Origin: Halomarinibacterium sp041392125
Lineage (GTDB): Bacteria; Bacteroidota; Bacteroidia; Flavobacteriales; Flavobacteriaceae
NCBI GenBank assembly: GCA_041392125.1
Contig: JAWKMR010000003.1
Location: 62,001 to 126,000 of the forward strand
Direction: 5' to 3'
DNA length: 64,000 nucleotides
A program made the position numbers and the translations under genes. Position 1 is the stretch's first letter. The number at the start of each line of letters is the position of its first letter. The notes under the pieces were generated by a model. It was given only the letters and a program-made list of their open reading frames with translations, was not told the DNA's origin and made no database searches. This document shows, piece after piece, positions 18,790 through 28,341 of the stretch.

Positions 18790-20517
18790 TTAACTATTTT
18801 TAAGTTTTGATGCTTGACCCGCCCAATCGTCACGTTTTGCTCTTCCTGGGAATTCGTCAATAATGCTATCTAATAAATCGTATTCGGTATCGGTCATTTT
18901 ACTTACTTGCTCGAAAGTATAAATACCTAATTGATGTAATTTTTCTTCCATTTTTGGCCCCACACCACTAATCAATTTTAAATCATCAGCTGTTTGAGTA
19001 GCGGCATCAAAAGACCCTATATTCTTCAACAAACTTTTGGTGTTTTCAGAAACATCGACTGTGGGTTTATCCACAGCTTTTTCAGCTTTCACTTTGGCGC
19101 TAGAGGGCATTTCGTAATGTTTTACATCGTCTCCATGCTCAGCACGAAGTTTTTTGTACTTACTTCCGGAGCCTTTCAGAATAGATTTTACCTCTGCTTG
19201 TGCAATTACAGGGAAGGTTCTTGAATACAATAAAAATAATACAAAGAAGAAACCAATGGTTCCTGTAAAGATTCCAATATCTACAAAAGTTGGAGAGAAC
19301 ATCGTCCAAGAGGAAGTTAAATAATCTCTGTGAAGTGAGGTAACGATAATCACAAAACGCTCAAACCACATACCAATGTTCACTACAATAGAAATAAAGA
19401 ATGAGAACATGATACTAGTTCGTAGTTTCTTAAACCACATAAACTGTGGGGAAAATACGTTACACGTCATCATAGCCCAATAAGCCCACCAATAAGGTCC
19501 GGTAGCTCTGTTTAAGAAAGCATATTGCTCATATTCTACACCAGAGTACCAAGCAATAAATAACTCGGTAATATAGGCTACTCCAACAATAGAACCTGTA
19601 ATCATAATTACAATATTCATCAATTCTATGTGCTGAATGGTAATATAATCTTCAAGGTTGGAAACCTTTCGCATAATAATTAAAAGCGTTTGCACCATAG
19701 CAAATCCAGAGAAAATCGCTCCTGCAACGAAATAGGGAGGGAAAATGGTGGTATGCCATCCTGGAATTACTGAAGTAGCGAAGTCGAAAGATACAATCGT
19801 GTGCACCGAAAGTACCAGTGGTGTTGCAAGACCGGCTAATACTAGCGAAACTTCTTCAAAACGTTGCCAATCTTTGGCTCGTCCACTCCATCCAAACGAT
19901 AATATACTATACACTCTTTTCGTAAATGGTGTAATCGCTCTATCGCGTATCATCGCAAAATCGGGTAATAAACCTGTCCACCAGAATACTAAGGATACCG
20001 ATAGATAGGTAGAGATTGCAAACACGTCCCAAAGAAGAGGTGAGTTGAAGTTCACCCAAAGCGAACCAAATTGGTTAGGAATAGGTAAAACCCAGTAAGC
20101 TAACCAGGGGCGTCCCATGTGGATAATTGGAAACAATCCCGCTTGGATTACCGAGAAGATGGTCATTGCTTCCGCAGAACGGTTAATTGCCATTCTCCAT
20201 TTTTGACGGAAAAGTAACAGTACAGCAGAAATAAGTGTTCCTGCGTGACCAATACCTACCCACCAAACGAAGTTAGTGATATCCCAAGCCCAGTTAACAG
20301 TTTTGTTTAACCCCCAGACTCCAATCCCAGTGGAAATGGTATAAATAATACACCCTAGCCCCCATAAAAAGGCAACTAAGGCAATAGTAAATACTATCCA
20401 CCAAGATTTATTGGCTTTGCCTTCTACTGGAGCAGCCACATCCACCGTTACATCGTGGTAGCTTTTATCTCCAATAACTAAGGGTCTTCTAATAGGTGCT
20501 TCGTAATGCGACGCCAT
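18790..20517 (-). CDS. actC: ACIII subunit ActC (NrfD/PsrC-like) with C-terminal helix-hairpin-helix extension
   Basis: ActC is the NrfD-like integral membrane subunit that contains the quinol site of alternative complex III. Residues about 45-465 form roughly ten helices with family motifs such as FVWWVGIGHAGTLISAVLLL and GRPWLAYWVLPIPNQFGSLW. Beyond the last helix comes a charged linker (about 470-508) and then a compact domain at 509-575: DLKLISGVGPKMEEKLHQLG, followed by IYTFEQVSKM and WAGQASKL. That pattern is a helix-hairpin-helix module of the type found fused to bacterial L21 and some other proteins, and is not part of the NrfD fold. It starts 23 bases after actB. Confidence 0.95.
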   Translation of the reverse strand: MASHYEAPIRRPLVIGDKSYHDVTVDVAAPVEGKANKSWWIVFTIALVAFLWGLGCIIYTISTGIGVWGLNKTVNWAWDITNFVWWVGIGHAGTLISAVLLLFRQKWRMAINRSAEAMTIFSVIQAGLFPIIHMGRPWLAYWVLPIPNQFGSLWVNFNSPLLWDVFAISTYLSVSLVFWWTGLLPDFAMIRDRAITPFTKRVYSILSFGWSGRAKDWQRFEEVSLVLAGLATPLVLSVHTIVSFDFATSVIPGWHTTIFPPYFVAGAIFSGFAMVQTLLIIMRKVSNLEDYITIQHIELMNIVIMITGSIVGVAYITELFIAWYSGVEYEQYAFLNRATGPYWWAYWAMMTCNVFSPQFMWFKKLRTSIMFSFFISIVVNIGMWFERFVIIVTSLHRDYLTSSWTMFSPTFVDIGIFTGTIGFFFVLFLLYSRTFPVIAQAEVKSILKGSGSKYKKLRAEHGDDVKHYEMPSSAKVKAEKAVDKPTVDVSENTKSLLKNIGSFDAATQTADDLKLISGVGPKMEEKLHQLGIYTFEQVSKMTDTEYDLLDSIIDEFPGRAKRDDWAGQASKLKNS

Positions 20518-20540
20518 ATCTATATAATCAATTTCTTAGT

Positions 20541-23500
20541 TTATGCTTCGTTTGTGTTTCTCACTTTGGCTTGATAGAATACGTTTGGTTTAGTACCTAC
20601 CGCTTCCAATAAGTGATACATTCTCTTATCTTCTTTCAATTTGAAGACTTCACTTTCGTGATTATTAATATCTCCAAACTGAATGGCCCCTGTTTCACAG
20701 GCTGCTGAACAAGCTGTTTTAAATTCTGATTTTCCAACGGCTCTTCCATCTCTCTTCGCATCTAAAATAGTTTTCTGTGTCATTTGAATACACATAGAAC
20801 ATTTTTCCATAACTCCTCTAGAACGAACCACCACATCCGGATTCAATACCATACGTCCTAAATCATTATTCATGTGGTAATCAAATTCATCATTCTCTGC
20901 ATACAAGAACCAGTTAAATCGGCGCACTTTGTAAGGACAGTTATTGGCACAATAACGAGTACCTACACAACGGTTGTAAGCCATATGGTTTTGTCCTTGA
21001 CGCCCGTGCGATGTTGCCGCAACCGGACAAACTGTTTCACAAGGAGCGTGATTACAATGCTGGCACATAACAGGCTGGAATGCCACTTGTGGATTTGCTG
21101 AAGGATGTTCCATTTCTCCAAATTCTGAAAGAGAACTTCCTAAACCTGATATATTATCCTTTTTCTCTGCATCTGCATTGAAAGATTCTTCACTAGAGTA
21201 ATATCTGTCAATACGCAACCAGTGCATATCGCGACTCTTACGCATTTCAGCTTTACCAACCACAGGGACATTGTTTTCAGCGTGACACGCGATAACGCAA
21301 GCACCACATCCGGTACACGCATTTAAATCTATGGAAAGATTGAAATGATGCCCGATAGAAGTATCAAAAGAATCCCATAAATCGGCTTCCGGAGAAGTCA
21401 CTGAAATTTCTTGGTGGTCTTTTGAAACCATAGGAACGGCGTTCCAAGAATCTTTGTCTTTGGTATTAAATATTTCAAGGGTGGTCTCGCGAATAATATC
21501 TCTACCCATCATGGTGTTATGCAACTGCACACAAGCAAATTCGTGTGTACCACTCACTTTTTCTAAAGTTACATTCTGAACTGAAGAGAAGTTATTGTAT
21601 AAGGCATAGGCATTTACACCTGTTTGCATTTCACTTTGAACGGCAGCGGTACGTCCATACCCTAAAGCTAAGCCTACCGAACCTTTTGCCTGACCGGGTT
21701 GAATTAACACAGGTACCTTTTCAACAACAACATCGCCCATTTTAATGTTTACGTAGCTTCCGTTTAAAGCACCATTAGCCACGTTATAATTTTCTAATCC
21801 CATTTCGGCGGCATCTGCTGCAGAAACAGTAATATAATTATCCCAAGATGCTCTGGAGATAGGGTCTGGCAACTCTTGCAACCAAGGGTTATTGGCTTGC
21901 TGCCCATCTCCCAATCCAGTTTTAGTATAGAGTGTTAATTCCATTCCTCCTTGAATAGGAGCTATTAATGCCCCATTGGAAGTAGAAGTTTCGGTAGTTT
22001 CTGAAGTTACCGCATCGGTTTCCAAAGTAACATTACTTTCGTATACGCCATCGTGCAATGCCTGACTCCAAGAACCTCCCGCAAGAATTGATGACTGCCA
22101 ATTTTCTTTTAAATAATCGTAATATTTTTTATCGTTTCCGGTCCATTTTAACAAACAATCTTGAAATTGCATGGTATTAAATAATGGACGGATGGTAGGT
22201 TGCATTAATCCGAAAGAACCTTTCTTCATTTGCACATCTCCCCAAGATTCGAGGTAATGTGGTGTTGCACCCACCATTTGAGCCATAGAAGCTGTTTCGT
22301 CTTGGTTCATTGCAAAAGCAAGGCTCATTTCTAAATTTTTATAGGCTTCAGCAAAAGCAGTATTTGGAAAAGAATATACCGGGTTAACACCCACCGTAAT
22401 TAATCCCTTTACACTTCCTGAAATAACACCATTCATAACATTGGCTACTTCCGAAGCACTTCCCATAGAAGATAATCTTGGTTTAGTAACATCCATCACT
22501 ACGCTTCCTACACTTTCATTGTAAGTAAGTACCATGGTTTGAGCAGCCTCATTTGGTAGTCCGGTAATAATAACTCCTTTGCTACCCGCTTTTTGTAATT
22601 GATTTTTTGCTTTGTTTACAGCATCTGCAATAGTTGAAGGTAATCCGGAAGCACTTCCATTGCCTGTTAAGGCCTGCAATACTTGTATTTGTTGTGAAGG
22701 AGTTACCGGCACACGCTTATCTGCATTGGCACCGGATAGCGACATATTGGCTTCAAACTGAATATGGCGGGACATTTTTCCGTTTTTTGGAACACGTCCT
22801 TTGGCATAACTGGCTTCATAACCGCCACCTTGCCAATCGCCAATAAAATCTGCTCCTACGGAAACAATTACTTCCGCTTTGCTAAAATCATAATCGGCTA
22901 AACCTCTGCTTCCATATTTTGCTTGAAAAGCATCTACTGCCGCACTTGATGATACCGTATCATAAATAACGTGACGTATATTAGGATACACCGCCTTAAA
23001 TTCTGAAATTAATTTGGAGGTAGTAGGGCTGGCAAAAGTTTGTGTTAGTAGGACAATATCTTTTCCTGCCATAGCGCTTAGTTTAGCAGCCACCGCCGTA
23101 TGGAATTCATCCCAAGAAACATCATTTCCATCTACTTTAGGCCCTTGCAAACGATTTTTATCATACATAGAAAGTACAGAAGCATGTACACGTGCGTTTA
23201 CACTTCCGCTATGTTTTGCCAAATCGTTTCTTTCAATTTTAATAGGTCTTCCTTCGCGGGTTTTTACTAATACATTGGCAAAGTCGAAACCATCTGCAAT
23301 GCTGGTCGCATAGTAGTTTGCCACACCGGGAACAATCTCATCGGGAGCCACTACATAAGGAATGGATTTTATCACAGGCCCTTCACAGGCAGCCAGAGAA
23401 GCAGCAGCCGTTGTGAATCCTACATATTTCAAGAAATCACGACGTGTGGTTGAAGAAGCCTCCATTGTTTCCTTATTACCTAAGAAATCCTCCACAGGAA

Positions 23501-23597
23501 TAGGCGCTGCAAATTCATTTTGCTTCAGTGTTTCAACAATGGAACTGTTTTCATTCAGTTCTTCTACACTTTTCCAATATTTCTTATTTGATGCCAT
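20541..23597 (-). CDS. actB: ACIII subunit ActB, iron-sulfur/molybdopterin-type lipoprotein
   Basis: ActB is the large periplasmic electron-transfer subunit of complex III. The 1018 residues begin with a Tat motif, TTRRDFLK (Arg52-Arg53), whose hydrophobic part ends in a lipobox LAAC with Cys71, so a Tat-exported lipoprotein is expected. Residues about 80-720 resemble molybdopterin oxidoreductases, although the known ACIII complexes carry no Mo there. The C-terminal ferredoxin-like part (about 760-1000) has four Cys clusters: CTGCGACVIAC, CQHCNHAPCETVCP, CVGTRYCANNCPY and CSMCIQ with CSAACETGAI, consistent with three [4Fe-4S] and one [3Fe-4S]. Confidence 0.96.
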   Translation of the reverse strand: MASNKKYWKSVEELNENSSIVETLKQNEFAAPIPVEDFLGNKETMEASSTTRRDFLKYVGFTTAAASLAACEGPVIKSIPYVVAPDEIVPGVANYYATSIADGFDFANVLVKTREGRPIKIERNDLAKHSGSVNARVHASVLSMYDKNRLQGPKVDGNDVSWDEFHTAVAAKLSAMAGKDIVLLTQTFASPTTSKLISEFKAVYPNIRHVIYDTVSSSAAVDAFQAKYGSRGLADYDFSKAEVIVSVGADFIGDWQGGGYEASYAKGRVPKNGKMSRHIQFEANMSLSGANADKRVPVTPSQQIQVLQALTGNGSASGLPSTIADAVNKAKNQLQKAGSKGVIITGLPNEAAQTMVLTYNESVGSVVMDVTKPRLSSMGSASEVANVMNGVISGSVKGLITVGVNPVYSFPNTAFAEAYKNLEMSLAFAMNQDETASMAQMVGATPHYLESWGDVQMKKGSFGLMQPTIRPLFNTMQFQDCLLKWTGNDKKYYDYLKENWQSSILAGGSWSQALHDGVYESNVTLETDAVTSETTETSTSNGALIAPIQGGMELTLYTKTGLGDGQQANNPWLQELPDPISRASWDNYITVSAADAAEMGLENYNVANGALNGSYVNIKMGDVVVEKVPVLIQPGQAKGSVGLALGYGRTAAVQSEMQTGVNAYALYNNFSSVQNVTLEKVSGTHEFACVQLHNTMMGRDIIRETTLEIFNTKDKDSWNAVPMVSKDHQEISVTSPEADLWDSFDTSIGHHFNLSIDLNACTGCGACVIACHAENNVPVVGKAEMRKSRDMHWLRIDRYYSSEESFNADAEKKDNISGLGSSLSEFGEMEHPSANPQVAFQPVMCQHCNHAPCETVCPVAATSHGRQGQNHMAYNRCVGTRYCANNCPYKVRRFNWFLYAENDEFDYHMNNDLGRMVLNPDVVVRSRGVMEKCSMCIQMTQKTILDAKRDGRAVGKSEFKTACSAACETGAIQFGDINNHESEVFKLKEDKRMYHLLEAVGTKPNVFYQAKVRNTNEA

Positions 23598-23629
23598 ATT
23601 GCTATTTGAAAGTAGTATTCAATTCGATT

Positions 23630-24973
23630 TTAATAGTGACACTTACCACATTCCAGCCCGCCCATTTGAGCAGCTGTTAATTTATCTACACCATACTTTT
23701 TAGAAAGTTCTTCGTGAATTTTCTCGTAGTAGGCATTGTCTTCTACATTAACGTTGGTTTCTCTGTGACAATTAATACACCAGCCCATAGTAAGCGGTGC
23801 AAACTGCTCCATGATTTCGTATTCTTCAACGGGACCGTGACATTTCTGACATTCAACACCGGCTACAGTTACGTGTTGCGAGTGATTGAAATAGGCAAAG
23901 TCTGGAAGGTTGTGAATACGTATCCATTTTACCGGCTGCGTATCTCCAGTATATGATTGGGTATTTACATCCCAGCCTACCGCTGCATATAATTTTTGAA
24001 TTTCGCCGTTGTAATCTACTCCATATTCTTTTTGACCTTCCGCTTGTGTAGTTTCTGCCACCTCACTAATGCTCTTGTGACAATTCATACACACATTAAG
24101 AGAAGGTATTCCGGAAGTTTTACTCTTACGAGCAGAGCTGTGACAGTAATTACAGTCTATTTGGTTATCTCCTGCGTGAATTCTATGCGAATAATGAATG
24201 GGTTGTACCGGTGCATAGCCTTGGTCAACTCCTACCTGACTCATCCAGCCATAAGCAAAATAACCCGCTGATAACAGCAAGAAAATAGCAAACACCAACA
24301 TTAAAAACTGATTTTGCACAAAGGCTTTCCAAACTGGTAAGCGCTCTTCTTTTACATCGTATTCTACCCCATTGGCTTCGGCAATACGTCGTAATGTTTT
24401 ACTTACTAAGAATAACATTACAACCAATAACAAGAATACTAAGGCTAAAGCAGCAAGGATGATGTTGTTTGATACACCACTACCTCCTCCTGCATTTACA
24501 GCTGTAGTTTCAGTAGGTCCTGGCAGTGGAGCCTTTTTCTTGTATGTGTAAGCAATAATATTATCTATATCCTCATTGGTTAATTGAGGAAACGGGGTCA
24601 TAACCGCACCGTTGTTTTCTTCGAAAATTTTAACCGCTTGTGCATCGCCCGATTTTACCAAATCCTGGCTGTTTTTCACCCATTTGTACAACCATTCTTT
24701 CTCATATTTATCTCCCACACCAAACAAAGCAGGGCCGGTCATTTTTTTGTATAAGTTATGACACGCTGCACAGTTTGCTTTAAACAAGGTCTCTCCCTTG
24801 GCAGTATCTACTGCTTGAATAGGAAGAATGGTAGTTGAAGCAAAAGATTTTTGGGAAATTGAAAAAGCCAGCAAAATTGCTAACCAAAGAAATGACCATT
24901 GAGAAAGTAGCTTTCGGTAAAGTACCTGTTCCATAGGGTTGGTTATATTATTGTCCATACGTTTGGCACACAA
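23630..24973 (-). CDS. actA: ACIII subunit ActA with six CXXCH haem motifs
   Basis: Multihaem cytochrome c subunit of alternative complex III and the first gene of the operon. The 447 residues contain an N-terminal signal/anchor (about 24-45), a monohaem class I cytochrome domain (CAACH at 68-72, Met candidates in MTPFPQ), two transmembrane helices (about 171-191 and 222-243), then the pentahaem domain with CNYCH 274-278, CMNCH 295-299, CQKCH 375-379, CINCH 399-403 and CGKCH 442-446. The extra monohaem domain makes it hexahaem, giving seven c-haems with ActE. Alternative starts at residues 6 and 14 cannot be excluded. Confidence 0.95.
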   Translation of the reverse strand: MCAKRMDNNITNPMEQVLYRKLLSQWSFLWLAILLAFSISQKSFASTTILPIQAVDTAKGETLFKANCAACHNLYKKMTGPALFGVGDKYEKEWLYKWVKNSQDLVKSGDAQAVKIFEENNGAVMTPFPQLTNEDIDNIIAYTYKKKAPLPGPTETTAVNAGGGSGVSNNIILAALALVFLLLVVMLFLVSKTLRRIAEANGVEYDVKEERLPVWKAFVQNQFLMLVFAIFLLLSAGYFAYGWMSQVGVDQGYAPVQPIHYSHRIHAGDNQIDCNYCHSSARKSKTSGIPSLNVCMNCHKSISEVAETTQAEGQKEYGVDYNGEIQKLYAAVGWDVNTQSYTGDTQPVKWIRIHNLPDFAYFNHSQHVTVAGVECQKCHGPVEEYEIMEQFAPLTMGWCINCHRETNVNVEDNAYYEKIHEELSKKYGVDKLTAAQMGGLECGKCHY

Positions 24974-25026
24974 TTGGTTAATTAATTTACAAACAAACTT
25001 ACGCTTTAGTGCCTAAAATAACTGTG

Positions 25027-25034
25027 CAAAAGTA
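25027..25034 (-). promoter_or_regulatory. -7 box upstream of the act-cox operon
   Basis: TACTTTTG on the minus strand matches TAnnTTTG and lies 53 bases before the actA start. TTG triplets occur upstream but at 26 or more bases, outside the usual range, so the full promoter is uncertain. Confidence 0.45.
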
Positions 25035-25133
25035 CATCATAAAAGTCGATTTTAGAAATGCAAACAAAGTGTTAATAAGTAATTTATATTTATTCTAAAT
25101 AATAATTTTAGCCCTTTAAAAGTTATTAAGGTT

Positions 25134-25141
25134 TACATTTG
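25134..25141 (+). promoter_or_regulatory. -7 box of the SPOR-domain gene
   Basis: TACATTTG matches the Bacteroidota -7 consensus and ends 18 bases before the ATG at 25160, implying a very short leader. No TTG is found at the expected distance. Confidence 0.45.
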
Positions 25142-25159
25142 CAATACCAATAAAAAAGT

Positions 25160-25564
25160 ATGACGTTTCAAAATTCTTTTAAGCTATTGATACTATGTCT
25201 ATTGACCGTCTTCTGTATTGATAAAACAACCGCACAAAATGCCACTGTCACCATTCATCAAGACGATCGAATCCCTGAACTATTATCCTTAAAAAAATCC
25301 TTGGAAAAGGACAATAAATTAACCGACGGGTATACCATACAATTGTATTACGGAAATTTAAATAAGGCAAATTCCGTTTTAGGAAATTATAAAAACAAGT
25401 ATGCTAAATGGCCTGCTTCCATTGAATATGAAACTCCAAATTACAAAGTTTGGGTGGGTAATTTTACCAGTCGTATTGAAGCAGACAGGGCCTTATTGGA
25501 AGTTCAGAAAAATTTCCCTACAGCCTTTATATTAAAACCCGGAAAGAATAAAAAAGACTCATAA
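25160..25564 (+). CDS. Exported SPOR-domain protein
   Basis: A 134-residue protein with a signal peptide (about 1-26, ending TTAQ) and a C-terminal SPOR domain (about 55-130; YTIQLYYGNLNKANSVLGN, YKVWVGNFTSRIEADRALLE). SPOR domains bind denuded glycan strands of septal peptidoglycan, so the protein probably acts in the periplasm at division sites. The domain is almost the whole mature protein; no catalytic domain is attached. The gene is convergent with infB and shares the terminator behind it. Confidence 0.9.
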   Translation: MTFQNSFKLLILCLLTVFCIDKTTAQNATVTIHQDDRIPELLSLKKSLEKDNKLTDGYTIQLYYGNLNKANSVLGNYKNKYAKWPASIEYETPNYKVWVGNFTSRIEADRALLEVQKNFPTAFILKPGKNKKDS

Positions 25565-25592
25565 AAAAAACCTGCTAAAAGCAGGTTTTTTT
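25563..25592. terminator. Bidirectional terminator between the SPOR gene and infB
   Basis: A perfect stem (AAACCTGC / GCAGGTTT, loop TAAAA) has an A run on one side and a T run on the other, between convergent stop codons. Confidence 0.9.
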
Positions 25593-25605
25593 ATTTTGAA
25601 TAGTA

Positions 25606-28284
25606 TTATTTCAACTTTTTCTTTACAGCTACTTCTTGGAAACTTTCAATAATATCTCCTTCTTTAATATCGTTATAGTTTTTAACTTGCATTCCGCAGT
25701 CGTATCCTTTAGCTACTTCTTTCACATCGTCTTTGAAACGCTTTAACGATTCCAATTCCCCGGTGTAAACCACCACTCCTTCTCTAATTAAACGGATTCC
25801 GGAATTTCTGAAAATCTTCCCGCTGGTCACCATACATCCGGCAATCGTTCCTATTTTAGAAATTTTGAAGGTTTCCCTAATTTCTGCAGTTCCTGTAATT
25901 TCTTCACGCATTTCGGGAGAAAGCATTCCTTCCATAGCGTCTTTCAGGTCGTTAATAGCATCATAAATAATAGAATAGTTACGAATGTCGATTTCTTCTT
26001 TATCGGCTAACTGGCGAGCATTTCCCATAGGACGTACGTTAAATCCTATAATGATGGCATCGGAAGCAGAAGCCAATAATACGTCGCTTTCGGTAATGGC
26101 TCCAACCCCTTTGTGAATGATATTCACCTGAATTTCTTCCGTAGATAATTTTAAGAAGGAATCTGTTAATGCTTCTACCGAACCATCCACGTCTCCTTTA
26201 ATAATGATATTCAACTCTTTGAAATCTCCTAAGGCAATTCGACGACCAATTTCATCCAACGTAATATGTCGTTGTGTACGAACGGTTTGTTCTCTTTGTA
26301 ATTGCGTACGTTTCGCGGCAATGGATTTTGCTTCGCGTTCGTCTTCAAATTGATTGAATTTATCTCCTGCTTGTGGTGCTCCGTCCAATCCTAAAATAGA
26401 AACCGGAGTAGAGGGTCCTGCTTCTTTAATGGTATTTCCACGTTCATCGTGCATAGCTTTTACCTTTCCACTGTGTTGTCCAGCCAGAACGTAATCCCCT
26501 ACTTTTAAAGTTCCTCCTTGCACTAAAATAGTAGAGACATACCCTCTTCCTTTATCGAGGAAGGCTTCCACAACAGTACCAAAAGCCAAACGACTTGGGT
26601 TTGCGGTCAATTCAAGGATTTCAGCTTCTAATAATACTTTTTCCAAAAGTTCATGAACACCTTGCCCTGTTTTTGCTGAAATATCTTGTGATTGAATTTT
26701 ACCTCCCCAATCTTCTACCAAAAGATTCATATTAGCCAATCCTTCTTTAATTTTGTCAGGGTTGGCATTGGGTTTGTCTATTTTATTGATGGCAAAAACG
26801 ATAGGAACTCCGGCTGCTTGAGCGTGACTTATGGCTTCCTTGGTTTGTGGCATGATATCATCATCCGCAGCCACCACAATAATAGCCAAGTCGGTAACTT
26901 GTGCCCCACGAGCCCTCATAGCAGTAAACGCTTCGTGACCCGGAGTATCTAAAAAGGTGATTCTTTGACCACTTTCCAATTCCACGGCATAGGCTCCAAT
27001 GTGTTGGGTAATTCCTCCGGATTCACCGGCAATTACATTTTCTTCACGAATATAATCCAGTAACGAGGTTTTTCCGTGATCTACGTGACCCATAACCGTT
27101 ACAATAGGTGCGCGAGGTTTTAAATCCTCAGGATTATCTTCTACTTCTTGAATGGCTTCTTCAATAGCTGCAGTGACAAATTCTACATCAAAGCCAAATT
27201 CTTCGGCAACAATAGAAAGCGTTTCCGCATCCAGACGTTGGTTCATGGTTACCATCATTCCTAAAGACATACACGCCGAAATAATTTGCGTTACCGGAAC
27301 ATTCATCATGGTAGCGACTTCACTTACAGTAACAAATTCGGTTACTTTAAGTAATTTACTTTCGGCCGCCATTTGTGCCATTTCGTCTTCCGACTTTTGA
27401 CGGTGAATATCTCTCTTTTCTCTTCGGTATTTGGCTCCTTTCCCTTTAGAGGATTTTCCTTGAAGCTTTTCAAGGGTCTCTCTTACTTGCTTTTGTACTT
27501 CTTCTTCGCTGGGTTCTTCCTTAACAATAGGGTTTCTTCCTTTTTGTCTTGGGTCATTTCCCTTATTATTATTGGGCGATTCTTTGCTAATTCTTCTTCT
27601 TCGATTCTTTTTCTCTCTATTAGCATCGTTCTTTTTCTTATCCTCAACCTTCTTTTCCGGTTTTTTAAATTGGGTAAGATCAATAGTTTTTCCAGTAAAA
27701 TTTGGCCCGTCCAGTTTTTTGTATTGTGTCTCTACTTTCTCCGGCTCTTGAGGCTCTACTTTTACTTCAGGCGCCTTTTCTACGGGTTTTTCAACTATTT
27801 TTTCAACAAGTTTTTCTTCAACTTTTTCTTTAGGGGTAGTTGGTATTTCAACTTTAGGTTCTTCCTTAACGGGTATTTCTACTTTTTCAACTTCCTTTTC
27901 AGCGGGTTTTTCTTCTTTCTTTTTAGGCTTAGTAGCCTCTAAATCTATCTTCCCAACTTGCTTCGGCCCATGAAGCTTCGCTTCGGCCTTAATTACCTTG
28001 GGCTCTTCTTTTACTTGTTTTTCTTCCAATTCGCGTTCGCGCTCCAGCCTTAATTCTTCCTTTTCTTTGCGCTTTTCTTCACCAACTTCTTTGGCTTCTA
28101 CTTTTTTACTTTTATCGGTTTGGAACTCATTAAAAAGTACTTCATATTCTCCATCCGAAATTTTTGCATTTGGGCTTGCTTCTACTTCAAACCCTTTGGA
28201 ACTTAAAAATTCGACGGCACGATCTAACGAGATGTTAAATTCGCGTAGTACTTTATTGAGTCTTATCGTTTTTGTTTCAGCCAT
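25606..28284 (-). CDS. infB: Translation initiation factor IF-2
   Basis: IF-2 is the GTPase that brings initiator tRNA to the 30S subunit and promotes subunit joining. The 892 residues comprise an N-terminal IF2_N segment (RLNKVLREFNISLDRAVEFL), a long Lys/Glu/Pro-rich low-complexity region (about 60-300), and the conserved G domain from about 390: GHVDHGKTS, DTPGHEAF, NKIDKPNANP. Domains II-IV follow, ending in the fMet-tRNA-binding C2 domain (GDIIESFQEVAVKKKLK). It is the third gene of rimP-nusA-infB. Confidence 0.97.
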   Translation of the reverse strand: MAETKTIRLNKVLREFNISLDRAVEFLSSKGFEVEASPNAKISDGEYEVLFNEFQTDKSKKVEAKEVGEEKRKEKEELRLERERELEEKQVKEEPKVIKAEAKLHGPKQVGKIDLEATKPKKKEEKPAEKEVEKVEIPVKEEPKVEIPTTPKEKVEEKLVEKIVEKPVEKAPEVKVEPQEPEKVETQYKKLDGPNFTGKTIDLTQFKKPEKKVEDKKKNDANREKKNRRRRISKESPNNNKGNDPRQKGRNPIVKEEPSEEEVQKQVRETLEKLQGKSSKGKGAKYRREKRDIHRQKSEDEMAQMAAESKLLKVTEFVTVSEVATMMNVPVTQIISACMSLGMMVTMNQRLDAETLSIVAEEFGFDVEFVTAAIEEAIQEVEDNPEDLKPRAPIVTVMGHVDHGKTSLLDYIREENVIAGESGGITQHIGAYAVELESGQRITFLDTPGHEAFTAMRARGAQVTDLAIIVVAADDDIMPQTKEAISHAQAAGVPIVFAINKIDKPNANPDKIKEGLANMNLLVEDWGGKIQSQDISAKTGQGVHELLEKVLLEAEILELTANPSRLAFGTVVEAFLDKGRGYVSTILVQGGTLKVGDYVLAGQHSGKVKAMHDERGNTIKEAGPSTPVSILGLDGAPQAGDKFNQFEDEREAKSIAAKRTQLQREQTVRTQRHITLDEIGRRIALGDFKELNIIIKGDVDGSVEALTDSFLKLSTEEIQVNIIHKGVGAITESDVLLASASDAIIIGFNVRPMGNARQLADKEEIDIRNYSIIYDAINDLKDAMEGMLSPEMREEITGTAEIRETFKISKIGTIAGCMVTSGKIFRNSGIRLIREGVVVYTGELESLKRFKDDVKEVAKGYDCGMQVKNYNDIKEGDIIESFQEVAVKKKLK

Positions 28285-28341
28285 ACAATGCTTGCCTCTT
28301 GTTTTCTTTAATTTTAAATGTAAAAGTAGGGAATCTTTCTA

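Noticed and set aside
18789..18860. Longer actD start overlapping actC
   Set aside because: The extra 24 residues are the actC 3' end read in another frame; the ATG at 18788 follows the actC stop by one base and begins the conserved domain.
20700..23600. ActB as a functional molybdopterin oxidoreductase
   Set aside because: The operon is ACIII, where this subunit is known to lack the Mo cofactor; the fold resemblance alone does not support a catalytic role.
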